64,000 nucleotides of DNA from Perlucidibaca wandonensis. Its GTDB lineage: Bacteria; Pseudomonadota; Gammaproteobacteria; Pseudomonadales; Moraxellaceae. The notes under the pieces are model-generated. The model was given only the letters and a program-made list of their open reading frames with translations. It searched no databases and was not told the origin of the DNA. A program made the position numbers and the translations under genes. The stretch spans positions 62,001 to 126,000 of the forward strand of contig NZ_JBHTIT010000001.1 in NCBI RefSeq assembly GCF_042677145.1, given 5' to 3'. Positions 17,061 through 27,353 of the stretch are shown piece after piece (positions within the stretch are counted from its first letter, which is position 1; every line of letters begins with the position of its first letter).

Positions 17061-17990
17061 ATGGATGTGTTGCAGCAACAGTTACTCAATGGCCTGATTT
17101 TAGGCAGCATTTACGCATTGATCGCGCTTGGCTACACCTTGGTGTATGGCATTTTGGGGCTAATTAACTTCGCTCATGGCGAGGTGGTGATGATCGGCGC
17201 CATGGTCACCATCAGCGTATTGAGTTGGTTGCTCGGCATGCATTTGCCCTTGTCACCGGTGTTACTCATTGCGTTTAGCTTGCTGCTGGCGATTCCGGTT
17301 TGCGCTTTGCTGGGCATGGGTATTGAGCGCTTCGCCTATCGACCGCTGCGTGGCGCGCCGCGTTTAGCGCCGCTGATCACCGCCATCGGTGTTTCCATCG
17401 TGCTGCAAAACGTCGCCATGATGATCTGGGGTCGCCAATACATTCCTTTTCCTGCAATTTTGCCCAGTGAACCAATCCACCTTGGCTCCGCCACTTTTAT
17501 GCCAGTGCAGGGCGTCATTGTGCTGCTCTCAGCGGTGTTGATGGGCGCGCTCTTGCTACTCGTGCATCGCACCAAACTTGGCCGTGCCATGCGCGCTGCG
17601 GCGCAGTCACCATCGGTTGCTCGCCTGATGGGCGTCTCCGTTGATCGTGTTGTCGCTAGTGCCTTTGTTATCGGCTCGATACTGGCGGCGGTCGCGGGTG
17701 TGATGGTTAGTGCTAATTATGGCCAAGCTCATGCCTATATGGGCTTTATGCTTGGCCTAAAAGCCTTCTCTGCTGCCGTGCTTGGCGGTATTGGTAACCT
17801 TGCAGGGGCAGTCGTTGGCGGCTTGCTATTGGGCATTATTGAAAGCTTAGGTGCGGGCTATATTGGCGACCTGACTGGCGGCTTTTTGGGCAGCCAATAT
17901 CAGGATGTCTTTGCATTTCTAGTGCTGATTTTAGTGCTGGTGTTTAGGCCGTCGGGCCTGCTTGGCGAACGCTCGGCGGACCGTCCATGA
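17061..17990 (+). CDS. livH: Branched-chain amino-acid ABC permease LivH
   Basis: 309-residue inner-membrane permease, about eight hydrophobic helices. Family start NGLILGSIYALIALGYTLVY and GLINFAHGEVVMIGA. The EAA-like cytoplasmic segment is RTKLGRAMRAAAQSPSVARLMGV (split as RTKLGRAMRAA and SVARLMGV), followed by GGIGNLAGAVVGGLLLGIIE. Starts three bases after livK and overlaps livM by four bases. Confidence 0.96.
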   Translation: MDVLQQQLLNGLILGSIYALIALGYTLVYGILGLINFAHGEVVMIGAMVTISVLSWLLGMHLPLSPVLLIAFSLLLAIPVCALLGMGIERFAYRPLRGAPRLAPLITAIGVSIVLQNVAMMIWGRQYIPFPAILPSEPIHLGSATFMPVQGVIVLLSAVLMGALLLLVHRTKLGRAMRAAAQSPSVARLMGVSVDRVVASAFVIGSILAAVAGVMVSANYGQAHAYMGFMLGLKAFSAAVLGGIGNLAGAVVGGLLLGIIESLGAGYIGDLTGGFLGSQYQDVFAFLVLILVLVFRPSGLLGERSADRP

Positions 17991-19048
17991 AGTTCAATTT
18001 AATGGCATTGGCGCAAGGCCGCGCGCGTTGGTTTTTATTAGGCCTGCTGCTCACCGCGCCATTTTGGATGGGCGCTTTGCTTGGGCCGTACTGGGTGCGC
18101 ATCCTCGACTACTGCTTGCTCTACGCCATTTTGGCTCTAGGGCTAAATATCGTTGTTGGCTATGCCGGCTTGCTCGACTTGGGCTTCATCGCCTTCTACG
18201 CCGTTGGCGCTTATGTCTTTGCGCTACTAGCCTCGCCACACTGGGATATGCATTGGTCGCCCTGGCTGATTTTACCTATCGCGGCAGCTATCGCGGCTGT
18301 GGTTGGCGCCATGCTCGGCGCGCCAACTTTGCGGCTACGCGGCGACTATCTCGCCATTGTCACCTTGGGTTTCGGCGAAATCGTACGCTTGTTTATCAAT
18401 AATCTTGATCGACCAATAAACATTACCAATGGCCCGCAAGGCATTAGCGGCATCGATACTTTAAGCGTTGGTGGCTGGAGTTTTGACCAAGGCTTAAACT
18501 TTGGCGTGGTCAACTTGGTCAGTGCGCAGCTGTACTTCTATGTGCTACTCGCGTTGGTTATTATTGCCGTAGTGGCCTGCCGCCGCTTAGAAAACTCCCG
18601 CATTGGTCGCGCCTGGGTTGCCATTCGCGAGGATGAAGTAGCGGCGACTGCCATGGGCATTAATACGCGCAATATGAAGCTATTAGCCTTCGCCATGGGC
18701 GCGAGCTTTGGTGGTGTTGGCGGAGCGCTATTTGCCTCGTTTCAGGGCTTTGTTAGCCCTGAAAGCTTCACGTTGATGGAGTCGGTCATGGTGCTGTGCA
18801 TGGTGGTGCTCGGCGGCATGGGGCATATCCCAGGCGTGCTGTTGGGAGCGTTTTTACTGACCATCACGCCAGAGATTTTGCGAGAAGTTATTAGCCCTTT
18901 GCAGCAGCAGCTATTTGGCCATCAAGTTGTCGATCCGGAAAACTTGCGCATGTTGCTGTTCGGCCTTTCGATGATTCTGGTCATGCTCTATCGTCCTGGC
19001 GGGCTCTGGCCATCGGCCCGGCGCGCGCAGGAGCTGAAGCATGACTGA
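17987..19048 (+). CDS. livM: Branched-chain amino-acid ABC permease LivM
   Basis: 353 residues, second permease. Typical segments: ALGLNIVVGYAGLLDLGFIA, PTLRLRGDYLAIVTLGFGEI, NITNGPQGISGI, SRIGRAWVAIREDEVAATAM and MVVLGGMGHIPGVLLGAFLL. Starts at the ATGA overlap with livH and overlaps livG by eight bases, so the permease and ATPase genes are tightly coupled. Confidence 0.96.
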   Translation: MKFNLMALAQGRARWFLLGLLLTAPFWMGALLGPYWVRILDYCLLYAILALGLNIVVGYAGLLDLGFIAFYAVGAYVFALLASPHWDMHWSPWLILPIAAAIAAVVGAMLGAPTLRLRGDYLAIVTLGFGEIVRLFINNLDRPINITNGPQGISGIDTLSVGGWSFDQGLNFGVVNLVSAQLYFYVLLALVIIAVVACRRLENSRIGRAWVAIREDEVAATAMGINTRNMKLLAFAMGASFGGVGGALFASFQGFVSPESFTLMESVMVLCMVVLGGMGHIPGVLLGAFLLTITPEILREVISPLQQQLFGHQVVDPENLRMLLFGLSMILVMLYRPGGLWPSARRAQELKHD

Positions 19049-19811
19049 GCTTTTGCAGCTGCGTGATATCAGCAAGCGCTTCGGCGGTGTTAAGGCTTTA
19101 AAGGGCATCGATTTAAGCATTCCCGAAGGCACTATTTATGGCCTGATTGGCCCCAATGGCGCCGGTAAAACCACGCTGTTTAATATCATCACCGGCATGT
19201 ATACCGCCGATACCGGCACTCGCGTATTGCGCGGCCAAGCCTTGCCGTTGAATTTGAAGCCCTACGAAATCGTCATTCGTGGTATTGCGCGAACGTTTCA
19301 GAATATTCGCCTGTTTCACTATATGAGCGCCTTAGAAAACATCATGGTGGGCTGCCATCGCCACAGTGGCATAGGCCTGTTTGCTACCTTGTTTAATACC
19401 GCGAACGCTCGCACCGAAGAAGCCAGCATTCGAGCGCGTGCGTTTGAGTTGCTCGACTACGTTGGCCTGCCGCGCAGCTGTGCTTCGCGCCTAGCTAATG
19501 AACTGTCATATGGCGACCAGCGCCGCCTAGAAATTGCCCGCGCCTTGGCCACACGGCCGTCATTATTAGCGCTCGATGAGCCTGCTGCCGGCATGAACCC
19601 AACCGAGACTGAGGCGCTGCGCGTATTGCTCACCCGCATTCGCGATGACGGCATCACCGTGTTGCTGATTGAGCACGATGTAAAACTGATGATGAGTTTA
19701 TGTGATCGCTTGGCCGTGCTCGACTTTGGTGAGCTGATAGCCGAAGGCGAGCCAGCAGCTATTCGTCAAGATCCACGCGTGATTGCGGCGTATTTGGGAG
19801 GTGAGGCATGA
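19041..19811 (+). CDS. livG: Branched-chain amino-acid ABC ATPase LivG
   Basis: 256 residues. Walker A GPNGAGKTT, Q-loop region ARTFQNIRLF, signature LSYGDQRRLEIARAL (typical LivG LSYGxQR variant), Walker B LLALDEPAAGM, H-loop LLIEHDVK. The long insertion between Q-loop and signature and the AAGMNPTE motif separate it from LivF. ATGA overlap with livF. Confidence 0.97.
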   Translation: MTELLQLRDISKRFGGVKALKGIDLSIPEGTIYGLIGPNGAGKTTLFNIITGMYTADTGTRVLRGQALPLNLKPYEIVIRGIARTFQNIRLFHYMSALENIMVGCHRHSGIGLFATLFNTANARTEEASIRARAFELLDYVGLPRSCASRLANELSYGDQRRLEIARALATRPSLLALDEPAAGMNPTETEALRVLLTRIRDDGITVLLIEHDVKLMMSLCDRLAVLDFGELIAEGEPAAIRQDPRVIAAYLGGEA

Positions 19812-20515
19812 GCTTACTGAGCGTGCGTGACCTCACCGTGCATTACGGTGGCATTGAAGCCGTACGCGGCATCAGCTTGGATGTGCAGGCTGGCGAGCTG
19901 GTCTCGCTTATTGGGGCCAATGGCGCGGGTAAAACATCGACCATGGGTGCTCTTGGCGGACTGCTAAAAGCGGCTGGCTCATTGACCTATGACGGTGTCG
20001 ACTTAAGCCGTTTGCCGGCGCATGAGCGAGTAGGGCGCGGCCTAGCATTGGTACCAGAAGGGCGGGGTATTTTTGCCAAACTCACGGTGCTGGAAAACTT
20101 ACAAATGGGTGCTTACTGCCGCAATGATAGCTCGCAAATCGCCCACGATTTAGCGCAGCAATTAGAGCAGTTTCCGCGCTTAGCGGAGCGTCGTGGGCAG
20201 TTGGCTGGCACGTTATCGGGTGGTGAGCAGCAAATGTTAGCGATTGCTCGCGCACTAATGAGCCGGCCGAAATTATTACTGCTCGATGAGCCGTCGATGG
20301 GCCTGGCCCCAATTTTGGTTGAGCAGATTTTTCGACTGATTGAGCGGATAGCTAGCGAGGGTGTGGCAGTGCTGTTGGTTGAGCAAAATGCCCGCCAAGC
20401 GCTGGAAATTGCGCAGCGAGCTTATGTCATGGAGTCAGGTGTTATCACGCTGAGCGGCGAGGCAAAAGCGCTGGCTGCCGACCCACGTGTGCGGGCGGCG
20501 TATTTAGGGCACTAG
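19808..20515 (+). CDS. livF: Branched-chain amino-acid ABC ATPase LivF
   Basis: 235 residues. Walker A GANGAGKTS, VPEGRGIFAKLTVLENLQMG (LivF hallmark), signature LSGGEQQMLAIARAL, Walker B LLLLDEPSMGLAP, LLVEQNARQAL. Last gene of the liv operon; it converges on mltF with a 67-base gap in which I see no clear terminator. Confidence 0.97.
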   Translation: MSLLSVRDLTVHYGGIEAVRGISLDVQAGELVSLIGANGAGKTSTMGALGGLLKAAGSLTYDGVDLSRLPAHERVGRGLALVPEGRGIFAKLTVLENLQMGAYCRNDSSQIAHDLAQQLEQFPRLAERRGQLAGTLSGGEQQMLAIARALMSRPKLLLLDEPSMGLAPILVEQIFRLIERIASEGVAVLLVEQNARQALEIAQRAYVMESGVITLSGEAKALAADPRVRAAYLGH

Positions 20516-20582
20516 TGCGTAGATTTTGCGGGTGCTAAGACTGCGTGTATCGAGCGCAGTAAGTAGGCAGAGCGTACAGAAT

Positions 20583-22052
20583 TTACTGCGTGGTCGAATT
20601 ACTAATATCAAAATCAAGTGATGCCACCTGAGTTTTGCTCAGCGTCACCTGCGTATTGAGTGCGATGGCATCGTAATAACGACGAACCTGCTGGACATAA
20701 TGCAGGCCTTGGCCAACATCCGGCACAGAGCGGCCTTGGCGACGATTATCCTGCGCTAACTGGCGTAAATTACGCGACACATCGAGCCAGCTATTGGCAT
20801 CGCCGCCATTGCGCTCGGTGAGTTTGCGGGCGCGCAAAATATGCGCAGGGCCCATATTGTATGAAGCCAGCGCCATCCACGTGCGATCAGGCTCGGCAAC
20901 GCTCTCTGGCATACGATCGTGAATGTATTTGAAGTAGGCGCTGCCACCATGAATGCTTTGGCCGGCATGCTCACGATTTTTTACGCCCATCATCGAGGCA
21001 GTTCCCTGCGTCAGCATCATCAGGCCTTTAACACCTGTTGGTGACACAGCGTTGGGGTTCCATTTCGACTCTTGATAGGCAATGGCCGCAAGTAGACGCC
21101 AGTCGACATCGGTGGCGGTGCTCTCGCGCTCAAACAACGATTGATAATGCGGCAAGCGGTTAGCAATATCGCGATTGAAATGCTTGGCGCCATAGCTGTC
21201 GAAGACGTTGCCATTGCTATAAAACTCGGCCAAACGCTGCAAAGTGCCATCGGCTTGTTTGCGCACTAAGAAGTCTTGGGCGGCTTGGTAAAGGCTGTGA
21301 TCACCAGACTTCATGAACACCCAAGACACTGCATCGGTGCGCTCAAGCGACATGCTGTCGCGAAGATTAGGGAAGAGTGGGCGGAAGGCGTCGAATTCGC
21401 GCGAATTCATCGCGACAAAATCGACTCGGCCTTCATCGAGCAAGCCTAATAAGTCGAGGCTTTTGCCTTGGCGAATCTCGATGATTTTGACGTTTTCAAC
21501 TTCGCGCACAGAGTCTTTTAAATGCTGGGCCTCGGTGCTGCCTGCGACGACACCAACGACTTTGCCGGTAAGCCCTGAGATATCTTTGGGCATGCGCTGA
21601 TCATTGCGCTGAACCAGCTGCTGCTGAACTTCAATGACTGGGTTGCTAACGCGCAAACGCTCAAGGCGAGGGTCGTCGGCGGTAATGCCAGTGAGTGCGA
21701 GTTGAGCTTGATTGCGACGAATCGATTGCAAGACTCGGTGCGGTGATGTGACTGAGTCGACAACGAGTTTTACGCCGAGTTCATTAGCAAACTGCTGCGC
21801 AAGCTCGAACTGCAGGCCGTGAGTATGGCCATCTTGCTGGAAGAATGTGCTGGGGCTAGAGACGCCGACGAGGTGAAGTTCACCACTGCTACGCACCATG
21901 TCCAAAGCATTTTGCATAGGCTGCAAGGCCAGTGTGCTAGCTGCTAATGTGCCCGCTACCGCGACTTTAACGTGGCGGCGGTTAATGCGTTTGAGCATTT
22001 TAATAGCTTGGCGATGCGGGCTTAGACGCTTTGGTGGGCGTTTAATAGCCAT
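20583..22052 (-). CDS. mltF: Membrane-bound lytic murein transglycosylase F
   Basis: Cleaves peptidoglycan glycan strands to 1,6-anhydro ends; bound to the outer membrane in E. coli. 489 residues in two modules: an N-terminal periplasmic-binding (SBP_bac_3-type) domain (SSGELHLVGVSSPSTFF, ALTGITADDPRLERL) and a C-terminal SLT goose-lysozyme-like domain with catalytic Glu in LAAIAYQESKWNP, then SPTGVKGLMMLTQGTA and MALASYNMGPAHILRAR. The N-terminal segment (VAVAGTLAASTLALQP) is a weak signal/anchor preceded by an unusually long Lys/Arg-rich stretch. ATG at 22052 has GAGGT just upstream. Divergent from purL, as in E. coli and Pseudomonas. Confidence 0.93.
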   Translation of the reverse strand: MAIKRPPKRLSPHRQAIKMLKRINRRHVKVAVAGTLAASTLALQPMQNALDMVRSSGELHLVGVSSPSTFFQQDGHTHGLQFELAQQFANELGVKLVVDSVTSPHRVLQSIRRNQAQLALTGITADDPRLERLRVSNPVIEVQQQLVQRNDQRMPKDISGLTGKVVGVVAGSTEAQHLKDSVREVENVKIIEIRQGKSLDLLGLLDEGRVDFVAMNSREFDAFRPLFPNLRDSMSLERTDAVSWVFMKSGDHSLYQAAQDFLVRKQADGTLQRLAEFYSNGNVFDSYGAKHFNRDIANRLPHYQSLFERESTATDVDWRLLAAIAYQESKWNPNAVSPTGVKGLMMLTQGTASMMGVKNREHAGQSIHGGSAYFKYIHDRMPESVAEPDRTWMALASYNMGPAHILRARKLTERNGGDANSWLDVSRNLRQLAQDNRRQGRSVPDVGQGLHYVQQVRRYYDAIALNTQVTLSKTQVASLDFDISNSTTQ

Positions 22053-22272
22053 GTGGCACCTCAACTTGTCTTCTCTGAGTTGCTTGCAGTGTAGGGCTAG
22101 GAAGGCTGAGCGTCCAACCTGACCCGATGAAGCTCGCTAGATTGTCCGACAATGTCTCGGCGCTGGCCGCGAATACAGACTGCGCTAATGTGACGATCAG
22201 CCGTCCGTCGGCAGCTGTTTTTGCTACACTATGCACCTCAGATTTTTCCTCTTTGGCACGCGAGACTCCACT

Positions 22273-25200
22273 ATGCTGCTTCTGCCCGGCGCTTCTGCGC
22301 TCACCGCCTTCCGTCAACAACGTTTGTTGGACACCTTGCGAGAGCTTCAGCCCAGCATTCAGGCGGTCTCCGCACGTTGGCTGCACATTGTCGACACTGA
22401 CTTAAGCGAAGCTCCAGAGTCGCTGCAAGCACTCTTACATTATGGCGATGAGTTTGATGCCAGCGAGCAGGGCCGAGTGGCGGTAGTGGTGCCACGGCCA
22501 GGAACTATTTCGCCATGGTCATCGAAAGCTACCGATATTGCCCACAATACCGGCTTGGCTGCCGTGCGCCGCATCGAGCGCGCCACTGAGTATTGGGTGG
22601 CTGGCGCTGAAAGTTTGAGCGCTGCCGATTGGCAGCAAGTCACTGCGCTGCTTCACGATCGCATGACTGAAGCGGTGCTTAATGCTCCTGCGGACGCCAG
22701 CATTTTATTTCGCCAAGAAGCGCCGCGTGAGCTGAAATCTATCGATGTTTTAGGTGGTGGCCGTGAAGCTTTAGCTGAGGCCAACCAAACCCACGGCTTT
22801 GCGCTGAGCGATGACGAAGTGGATTATCTGGTCGACAACTTCACGCGCTTGGGCCGCAACCCGCACGACATCGAGCTGATGATGTTTGCTCAGGCCAACT
22901 CCGAGCATTGCCGCCACAAAATTTTCAATGCCAGCTGGGTGATTGACGGCAAGGCTGCGCCGCACACGCTATTTGGCATGATCAAAAACACCTACGCCAA
23001 TTACAGTGTCGGCATTTTATCGGCTTATCACGATAACGCCGCGGTCATTGCCGGCAGCGAAGCTGATCGTTTTTATCGCCTCAATGGCGGCCACGCTTAC
23101 GGCTTTAATCACGAGCCCGTGCATATTTTGATGAAAGTGGAAACGCATAACCACCCGACCGCGATTGCGCCATTTGCCGGTGCAGCGACAGGCTCTGGTG
23201 GTGAAATCCGTGATGAAGGTGCGACCGGTCGCGGTGGCAAACCCAAGGCGGGACTCACTGGCTTTACGGTATCGAACTTGAATATCCCCGGCTTTGTGCA
23301 GCCATGGGAAACACCATATGGCAAGCCCGATCGCATCGTCACTGCGCGCGACATCATGCTGCAAGGCCCACTTGGCGGTGCGGCATTTAATAACGAATTT
23401 GGTCGCCCAGCCCTGTGCGGTTATTTTCGTTCCTTCGAGCTGCGCGTCAACGGTGTTCATGGCTCCGAAGTCATGGGCTATCACAAGCCCATCATGATCG
23501 CTGGCGGCTACGGCAATATTCGCGATGACCATGTGCAGAAAAATCCGATTGAGCCCGGCGATCTATTGATTGTGCTCGGCGGCCCAGCACTGCTCATCGG
23601 CCTAGGTGGTGGTGCAGCTTCGTCGATGGCCAGTGGCGCCAGCGCAGAGAACCTAGACTTCGCCTCAGTGCAGCGCGAAAACCCTGAAATGGAGCGTCGG
23701 GCGCAAGAAGTCATTGATGCCTGCTGGGGTTTGGGTGCAGCCAACCCTATTGTTTCAGTTCACGATGTTGGTGCCGGTGGCTTGTCCAACGCCATGCCCG
23801 AATTGGTCAATGATCACGAGCTTGGCGCAACCTTGAATTTACGTGCTATCCCGAGCTTAGAGCGCGGCATGGCACCAGTTGAAATTTGGTGCAACGAAGC
23901 GCAAGAGCGCTATGTTTTGGCTATTCGCCCAAGCAGCTTGCAGCTATTTACTGAGCTTTGTGAGCGCGAGCGGGCCTTGTTTGCGGTCTTGGGTGAGGCA
24001 AAAGAAGTACGCCATCTGCGCGTAGAAGATGCGCATTTTGGTAATGCCCCAGTCGATATGCCGATGTCGGTGTTGCTCGGCAAAACACCAAAAATGCAGC
24101 GCAGCTTTCAGCGCCAAGTGCTCACACAAACCGCGCTCAACTTGCGTGATGTCACTGCGCTAGACGCCGCCGAACGAGTTTTGCAGCTGCCTTCGGTAGC
24201 CTCAAAGCAATTCTTGATCACCATTGGCGACCGTTCAATTACTGGCTTAGTGGCGCGCGAGCAAATGGTCGGCCCATGGCAAGTGCCGGTAGCTGATGTC
24301 GCAGTAACCGCGACAGGTTTCAATGGCTACACCGGCGAGGCCATGGCGATGGGTGAACGCACGCCCGTGGCCATACTCAACGCCGCTGCCTCTGCACGCT
24401 TGGCCGTTGGTGAGACCATCACCAATATGGCGGCATCGCGCATTGCCAAGCTCTCCGACATTAAACTGTCGGCGAACTGGATGGCCGCCGCTGGCGCTGG
24501 CAAAGAAGATGAAAACCTCTATGACGCCGTCTACGCAGTGGGCATGGAGTTATGCCCAGCGCTGAACTTAACCATTCCGGTGGGCAAAGACTCGATGTCT
24601 ATGCGAACAGTTTGGCAGGATGGCGATGAATCAAAATCAGTGACCTCGCCGCTGTCATTAGTGGTCACCGGCTTCGCTCCTGTGACTGATATTCGCGCCA
24701 CACTCACCCCTGAATTACGCCGCGATATCGACGATACAGTGCTAGTGCTGATCGATCTTGGTCGTGGCCATAACCGCCTCGGCGGCTCCGCCTTGGCGCA
24801 GGTTTATAGCCAAGTCGGCACGACGCCTGCCGATGTCGATGACCCCATGCTCTTACAAGCCTTCTTCGATGGCATCCAAACGCTCAATGCCGATGGCCGT
24901 TTGCTGGCCTATCACGATCGCAGCGATGGCGGCCTCTGGGCCACTTTGGCGGAAATGGCCTTCGCCGGCCGTGTTGGTGTCAACGTCGCCCTCGACGCGA
25001 TAGCCGACAGTGATAGCGAGGCTGATGTCTTAGCCGCACTATTTAGCGAAGAGTTAGGTGCTGTGCTGCAAGTCCGTGCCAGCGATGCTGAGGCGGTGAA
25101 AGCTGCTTTTGCCAATACGCTAGTTGCCGGTCATGTGCACGTGCTTGGCGGCCTTAATAGCCGTGAAGAATTGAACATCAGCCTGAAAGGCAAGGCTCGC

Positions 25201-26163
25201 TTAAGCCTGCCGCGCTCGCGTGCTCAACAGTTGTGGGCCGAGACCAGCTATCGCATGCAAGCGCTGCGCGATAACGCCGACTGCGCCGAAGAGGAATTCA
25301 AGGCCTTGGCCGAGCCAGCCCCCGGCTTATTTGCCAAACTTAGTTTCGATATCAATGACGACATCGCCGCACCGTTTATTGCTAGCGGCATTCGTCCACG
25401 CGTGGCGATCTTGCGTGAGCAGGGCGTCAATGGCCAAACCGAGATGGCTGCAGCATTCCATCGCGCCGGTTTTACCGCGATCGATGTGCACATGAGCGAT
25501 CTCATCAGCCGTCGTGTGTCATTGAAGGACTTCGTTGGCCTTGTCGCTTGCGGTGGCTTCTCTTATGGCGACGTGCTCGGCGCTGGCGGTGGCTGGGCTA
25601 AATCCATCCTCTTCACCGAACATGTGCGTGATGAATTCGCGGCCTTCTTTGCTCGCCCAGACACCTTTAGCTTAGGCGTGTGCAATGGCTGCCAAATGCT
25701 CTCGCAACTGAAGGCGCTCATTCCTGGCGCGGATATGTGGCCAACCTTTGCCCGCAACCGCAGCGAAGTCTTTGAGGCGCGAACTTGCTTGGTTGAAGTG
25801 CCGGAATCGCCTTCGTTATTTTTAGCGGGAATGGCCGGCTCCACTATGCCCATCGCCGTGGCTCATGGCGAAGGCCGCGCGCATCACGACGCTAGCACGT
25901 TGGCGGCTCTGGGCGAACAAGGCTTGGTTGCTCTCGGCTGGGTCGATGGTTATGGCCGCCGCACGCAGCAGTACCCGCTCAATCCCAATGGCTCGCCACA
26001 CGGCATTGCCGGCGTGACCAGTCGCGATGGCCGCGCCACCATCATGATGCCGCATCCCGAGCGCGTATTCCGTGCCGTGCAACACAGCTGGCATCCGCAA
26101 GAATGGCAAGAAGACGGCCCGTGGATGCGCATGTTCCGCAATGCTCGTCGCTTTATCGGATAA
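22273..26163 (+). CDS. purL: Phosphoribosylformylglycinamidine synthase (large, single-chain)
   Basis: Fourth step of purine synthesis: FGAR + Gln + ATP to FGAM. 1296 residues, the proteobacterial one-chain form (E. coli 1295). N-terminal domain, then FGAM synthase cores (FAQANSEHCRHKIFNA, KVETHNHPTAIAPFAGA, GGYGNIRDDH, VSVHDVGAGGLSNAMPEL), and C-terminal glutaminase with nucleophile Cys in LGVCNGCQML and PHPERVFR. The start at 22273 aligns with family N termini (LPGASALTAFR); 14 more residues upstream are possible but unconserved. No PurR-like operator recognised upstream. Confidence 0.97.
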   Translation: MLLLPGASALTAFRQQRLLDTLRELQPSIQAVSARWLHIVDTDLSEAPESLQALLHYGDEFDASEQGRVAVVVPRPGTISPWSSKATDIAHNTGLAAVRRIERATEYWVAGAESLSAADWQQVTALLHDRMTEAVLNAPADASILFRQEAPRELKSIDVLGGGREALAEANQTHGFALSDDEVDYLVDNFTRLGRNPHDIELMMFAQANSEHCRHKIFNASWVIDGKAAPHTLFGMIKNTYANYSVGILSAYHDNAAVIAGSEADRFYRLNGGHAYGFNHEPVHILMKVETHNHPTAIAPFAGAATGSGGEIRDEGATGRGGKPKAGLTGFTVSNLNIPGFVQPWETPYGKPDRIVTARDIMLQGPLGGAAFNNEFGRPALCGYFRSFELRVNGVHGSEVMGYHKPIMIAGGYGNIRDDHVQKNPIEPGDLLIVLGGPALLIGLGGGAASSMASGASAENLDFASVQRENPEMERRAQEVIDACWGLGAANPIVSVHDVGAGGLSNAMPELVNDHELGATLNLRAIPSLERGMAPVEIWCNEAQERYVLAIRPSSLQLFTELCERERALFAVLGEAKEVRHLRVEDAHFGNAPVDMPMSVLLGKTPKMQRSFQRQVLTQTALNLRDVTALDAAERVLQLPSVASKQFLITIGDRSITGLVAREQMVGPWQVPVADVAVTATGFNGYTGEAMAMGERTPVAILNAAASARLAVGETITNMAASRIAKLSDIKLSANWMAAAGAGKEDENLYDAVYAVGMELCPALNLTIPVGKDSMSMRTVWQDGDESKSVTSPLSLVVTGFAPVTDIRATLTPELRRDIDDTVLVLIDLGRGHNRLGGSALAQVYSQVGTTPADVDDPMLLQAFFDGIQTLNADGRLLAYHDRSDGGLWATLAEMAFAGRVGVNVALDAIADSDSEADVLAALFSEELGAVLQVRASDAEAVKAAFANTLVAGHVHVLGGLNSREELNISLKGKARLSLPRSRAQQLWAETSYRMQALRDNADCAEEEFKALAEPAPGLFAKLSFDINDDIAAPFIASGIRPRVAILREQGVNGQTEMAAAFHRAGFTAIDVHMSDLISRRVSLKDFVGLVACGGFSYGDVLGAGGGWAKSILFTEHVRDEFAAFFARPDTFSLGVCNGCQMLSQLKALIPGADMWPTFARNRSEVFEARTCLVEVPESPSLFLAGMAGSTMPIAVAHGEGRAHHDASTLAALGEQGLVALGWVDGYGRRTQQYPLNPNGSPHGIAGVTSRDGRATIMMPHPERVFRAVQHSWHPQEWQEDGPWMRMFRNARRFIG

Positions 26164-26264
26164 GGCCTACTCGCGGCATAGGCTTTGTCTGCGCCGCGGC
26201 AAAATGCGAGTAGACTCGGGCTCATGATGAGACCCCTTGCGCCGACGATAATTGAGACTTGCTG

Positions 26265-27272
26265 ATGACTGAGCGAACGGACGCGCCGATTTTGCTGCGA
26301 CTGGCCTATCAGGCCATGCTCAAGGCTGGATTGCCGGTCGAAGCTATCTTGCTACAAGCCAAAGTTTCACCTAACTGGCTTGATGTTGAGTCGCCCGAGC
26401 GCACGCCATTTGCCGGTCAAGCCATGTTTTGGCGCGCACTCGAAGACATCTCCGGCGACCCTCATATCGGCCTGCACTTAGGCGAGCATCTACCGGTCTA
26501 TCGCGGCCAGGTGCTCGAATACCTCATTTCATCCAGCCCCACTTTTGGCGAAGGTCTGCACCGCGCCTTGGCGTATCAGCGCTTATTGAGCGATGCCATT
26601 ACCTCGCGCTTAGTAATCGATGGTAATCACTGCTATCTCGCCGACATTGCCGATGCCACCGGCATGCGTCATTTTGCCGAAGCACTAGTGATGGGTGTGA
26701 TCCGCTTTTTTGGCTCGCTTACCGATGGTCACTTTCAGCCACTCGCCGTGCACTTCACGCATGTGGAAGGCGCATCTCCGGCCGAATACGAACGCGTTTA
26801 TGGCTGCCCAGTAACGCTAGGCTGCAGCGAAAATCGGATCTATTTTGATATGCGAGTGCTTGACCACCAGGTTTGGCATGCCGAGCCGAGCTTGCTGCGT
26901 CTGCATGAAAAAATGGCTAACGAGAAGCTCGCTGAGCTTGAGCGTTTGGATTTAGTTGAAGCAGTGAAGCGAGCAATTGGTGAGATGCTAGAGTCGGGCG
27001 ATACCACGTTAGAGGCGGTGGCGCAGCGCATCGGCATGCCGGCGCGGCGTTTGCGGACTGAGCTGGAGGAGGCGGGCACAAGCTTTAATCATGTGCTAGC
27101 AGACTACCGCTCACGGTTGGCGCGGCGTTTATTGGCTCGCACCGATGAGAGTATTGAGCAGATTGTGTATTTGACGGGATTTGCCGAGCCGAGCACGTTT
27201 TATCGGGCGTTTAAACGGTGGACTCAGGAAACTCCGATCGAGTATCGGAAGCGGAAGCAGCTTGAGGTTTAA
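26265..27272 (+). CDS. AraC-family transcriptional regulator (Arabinose_bd type)
   Basis: 335 residues. N-terminal two-thirds match the ligand-binding domain found in OruR/ArgR-like and lipid-metabolism AraC proteins (PF12625 type; DPHIGLHLGEHLPVYRGQVLE is the core, here cited as GLHLGEHLPVY and GQVLEYL). C-terminal double helix-turn-helix: LEAVAQRIGMPARRLRTELE and SIEQIVYLTGFAEPSTFYRAF followed by KRWTQETPIEYR. Target and ligand unknown; no obvious partner gene beside it, since purL lies upstream and hairpin elements follow four bases after its stop. Confidence 0.88.
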   Translation: MTERTDAPILLRLAYQAMLKAGLPVEAILLQAKVSPNWLDVESPERTPFAGQAMFWRALEDISGDPHIGLHLGEHLPVYRGQVLEYLISSSPTFGEGLHRALAYQRLLSDAITSRLVIDGNHCYLADIADATGMRHFAEALVMGVIRFFGSLTDGHFQPLAVHFTHVEGASPAEYERVYGCPVTLGCSENRIYFDMRVLDHQVWHAEPSLLRLHEKMANEKLAELERLDLVEAVKRAIGEMLESGDTTLEAVAQRIGMPARRLRTELEEAGTSFNHVLADYRSRLARRLLARTDESIEQIVYLTGFAEPSTFYRAFKRWTQETPIEYRKRKQLEV

Positions 27273-27276
27273 GTTG

Positions 27277-27351
27277 GTTGGCGCTGGTGGAGATAGTGGC
27301 TGTGCTACGGCTGCGCCTATTCGCACCGCCACTATCTCCACCAGCGTCAAC
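27277..27351. repeat. Long hairpin element, copy 1 (core reversed)
   Basis: Arms 27277-27300 and 27328-27351 pair over 24 positions (23 Watson-Crick plus one G-T). The 27-base loop holds the shared 21-base core (27304-27324), here on the minus strand and with triloop GCA instead of GAA. T-G / C-A bases flanking the core also pair. Arm sequence (GCTGGTGGAGATAGTGGC side) is unrelated to copies 2 and 3. Starts four bases after an araC-type stop codon. Confidence 0.85.
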
Positions 27352-27353
27352 TG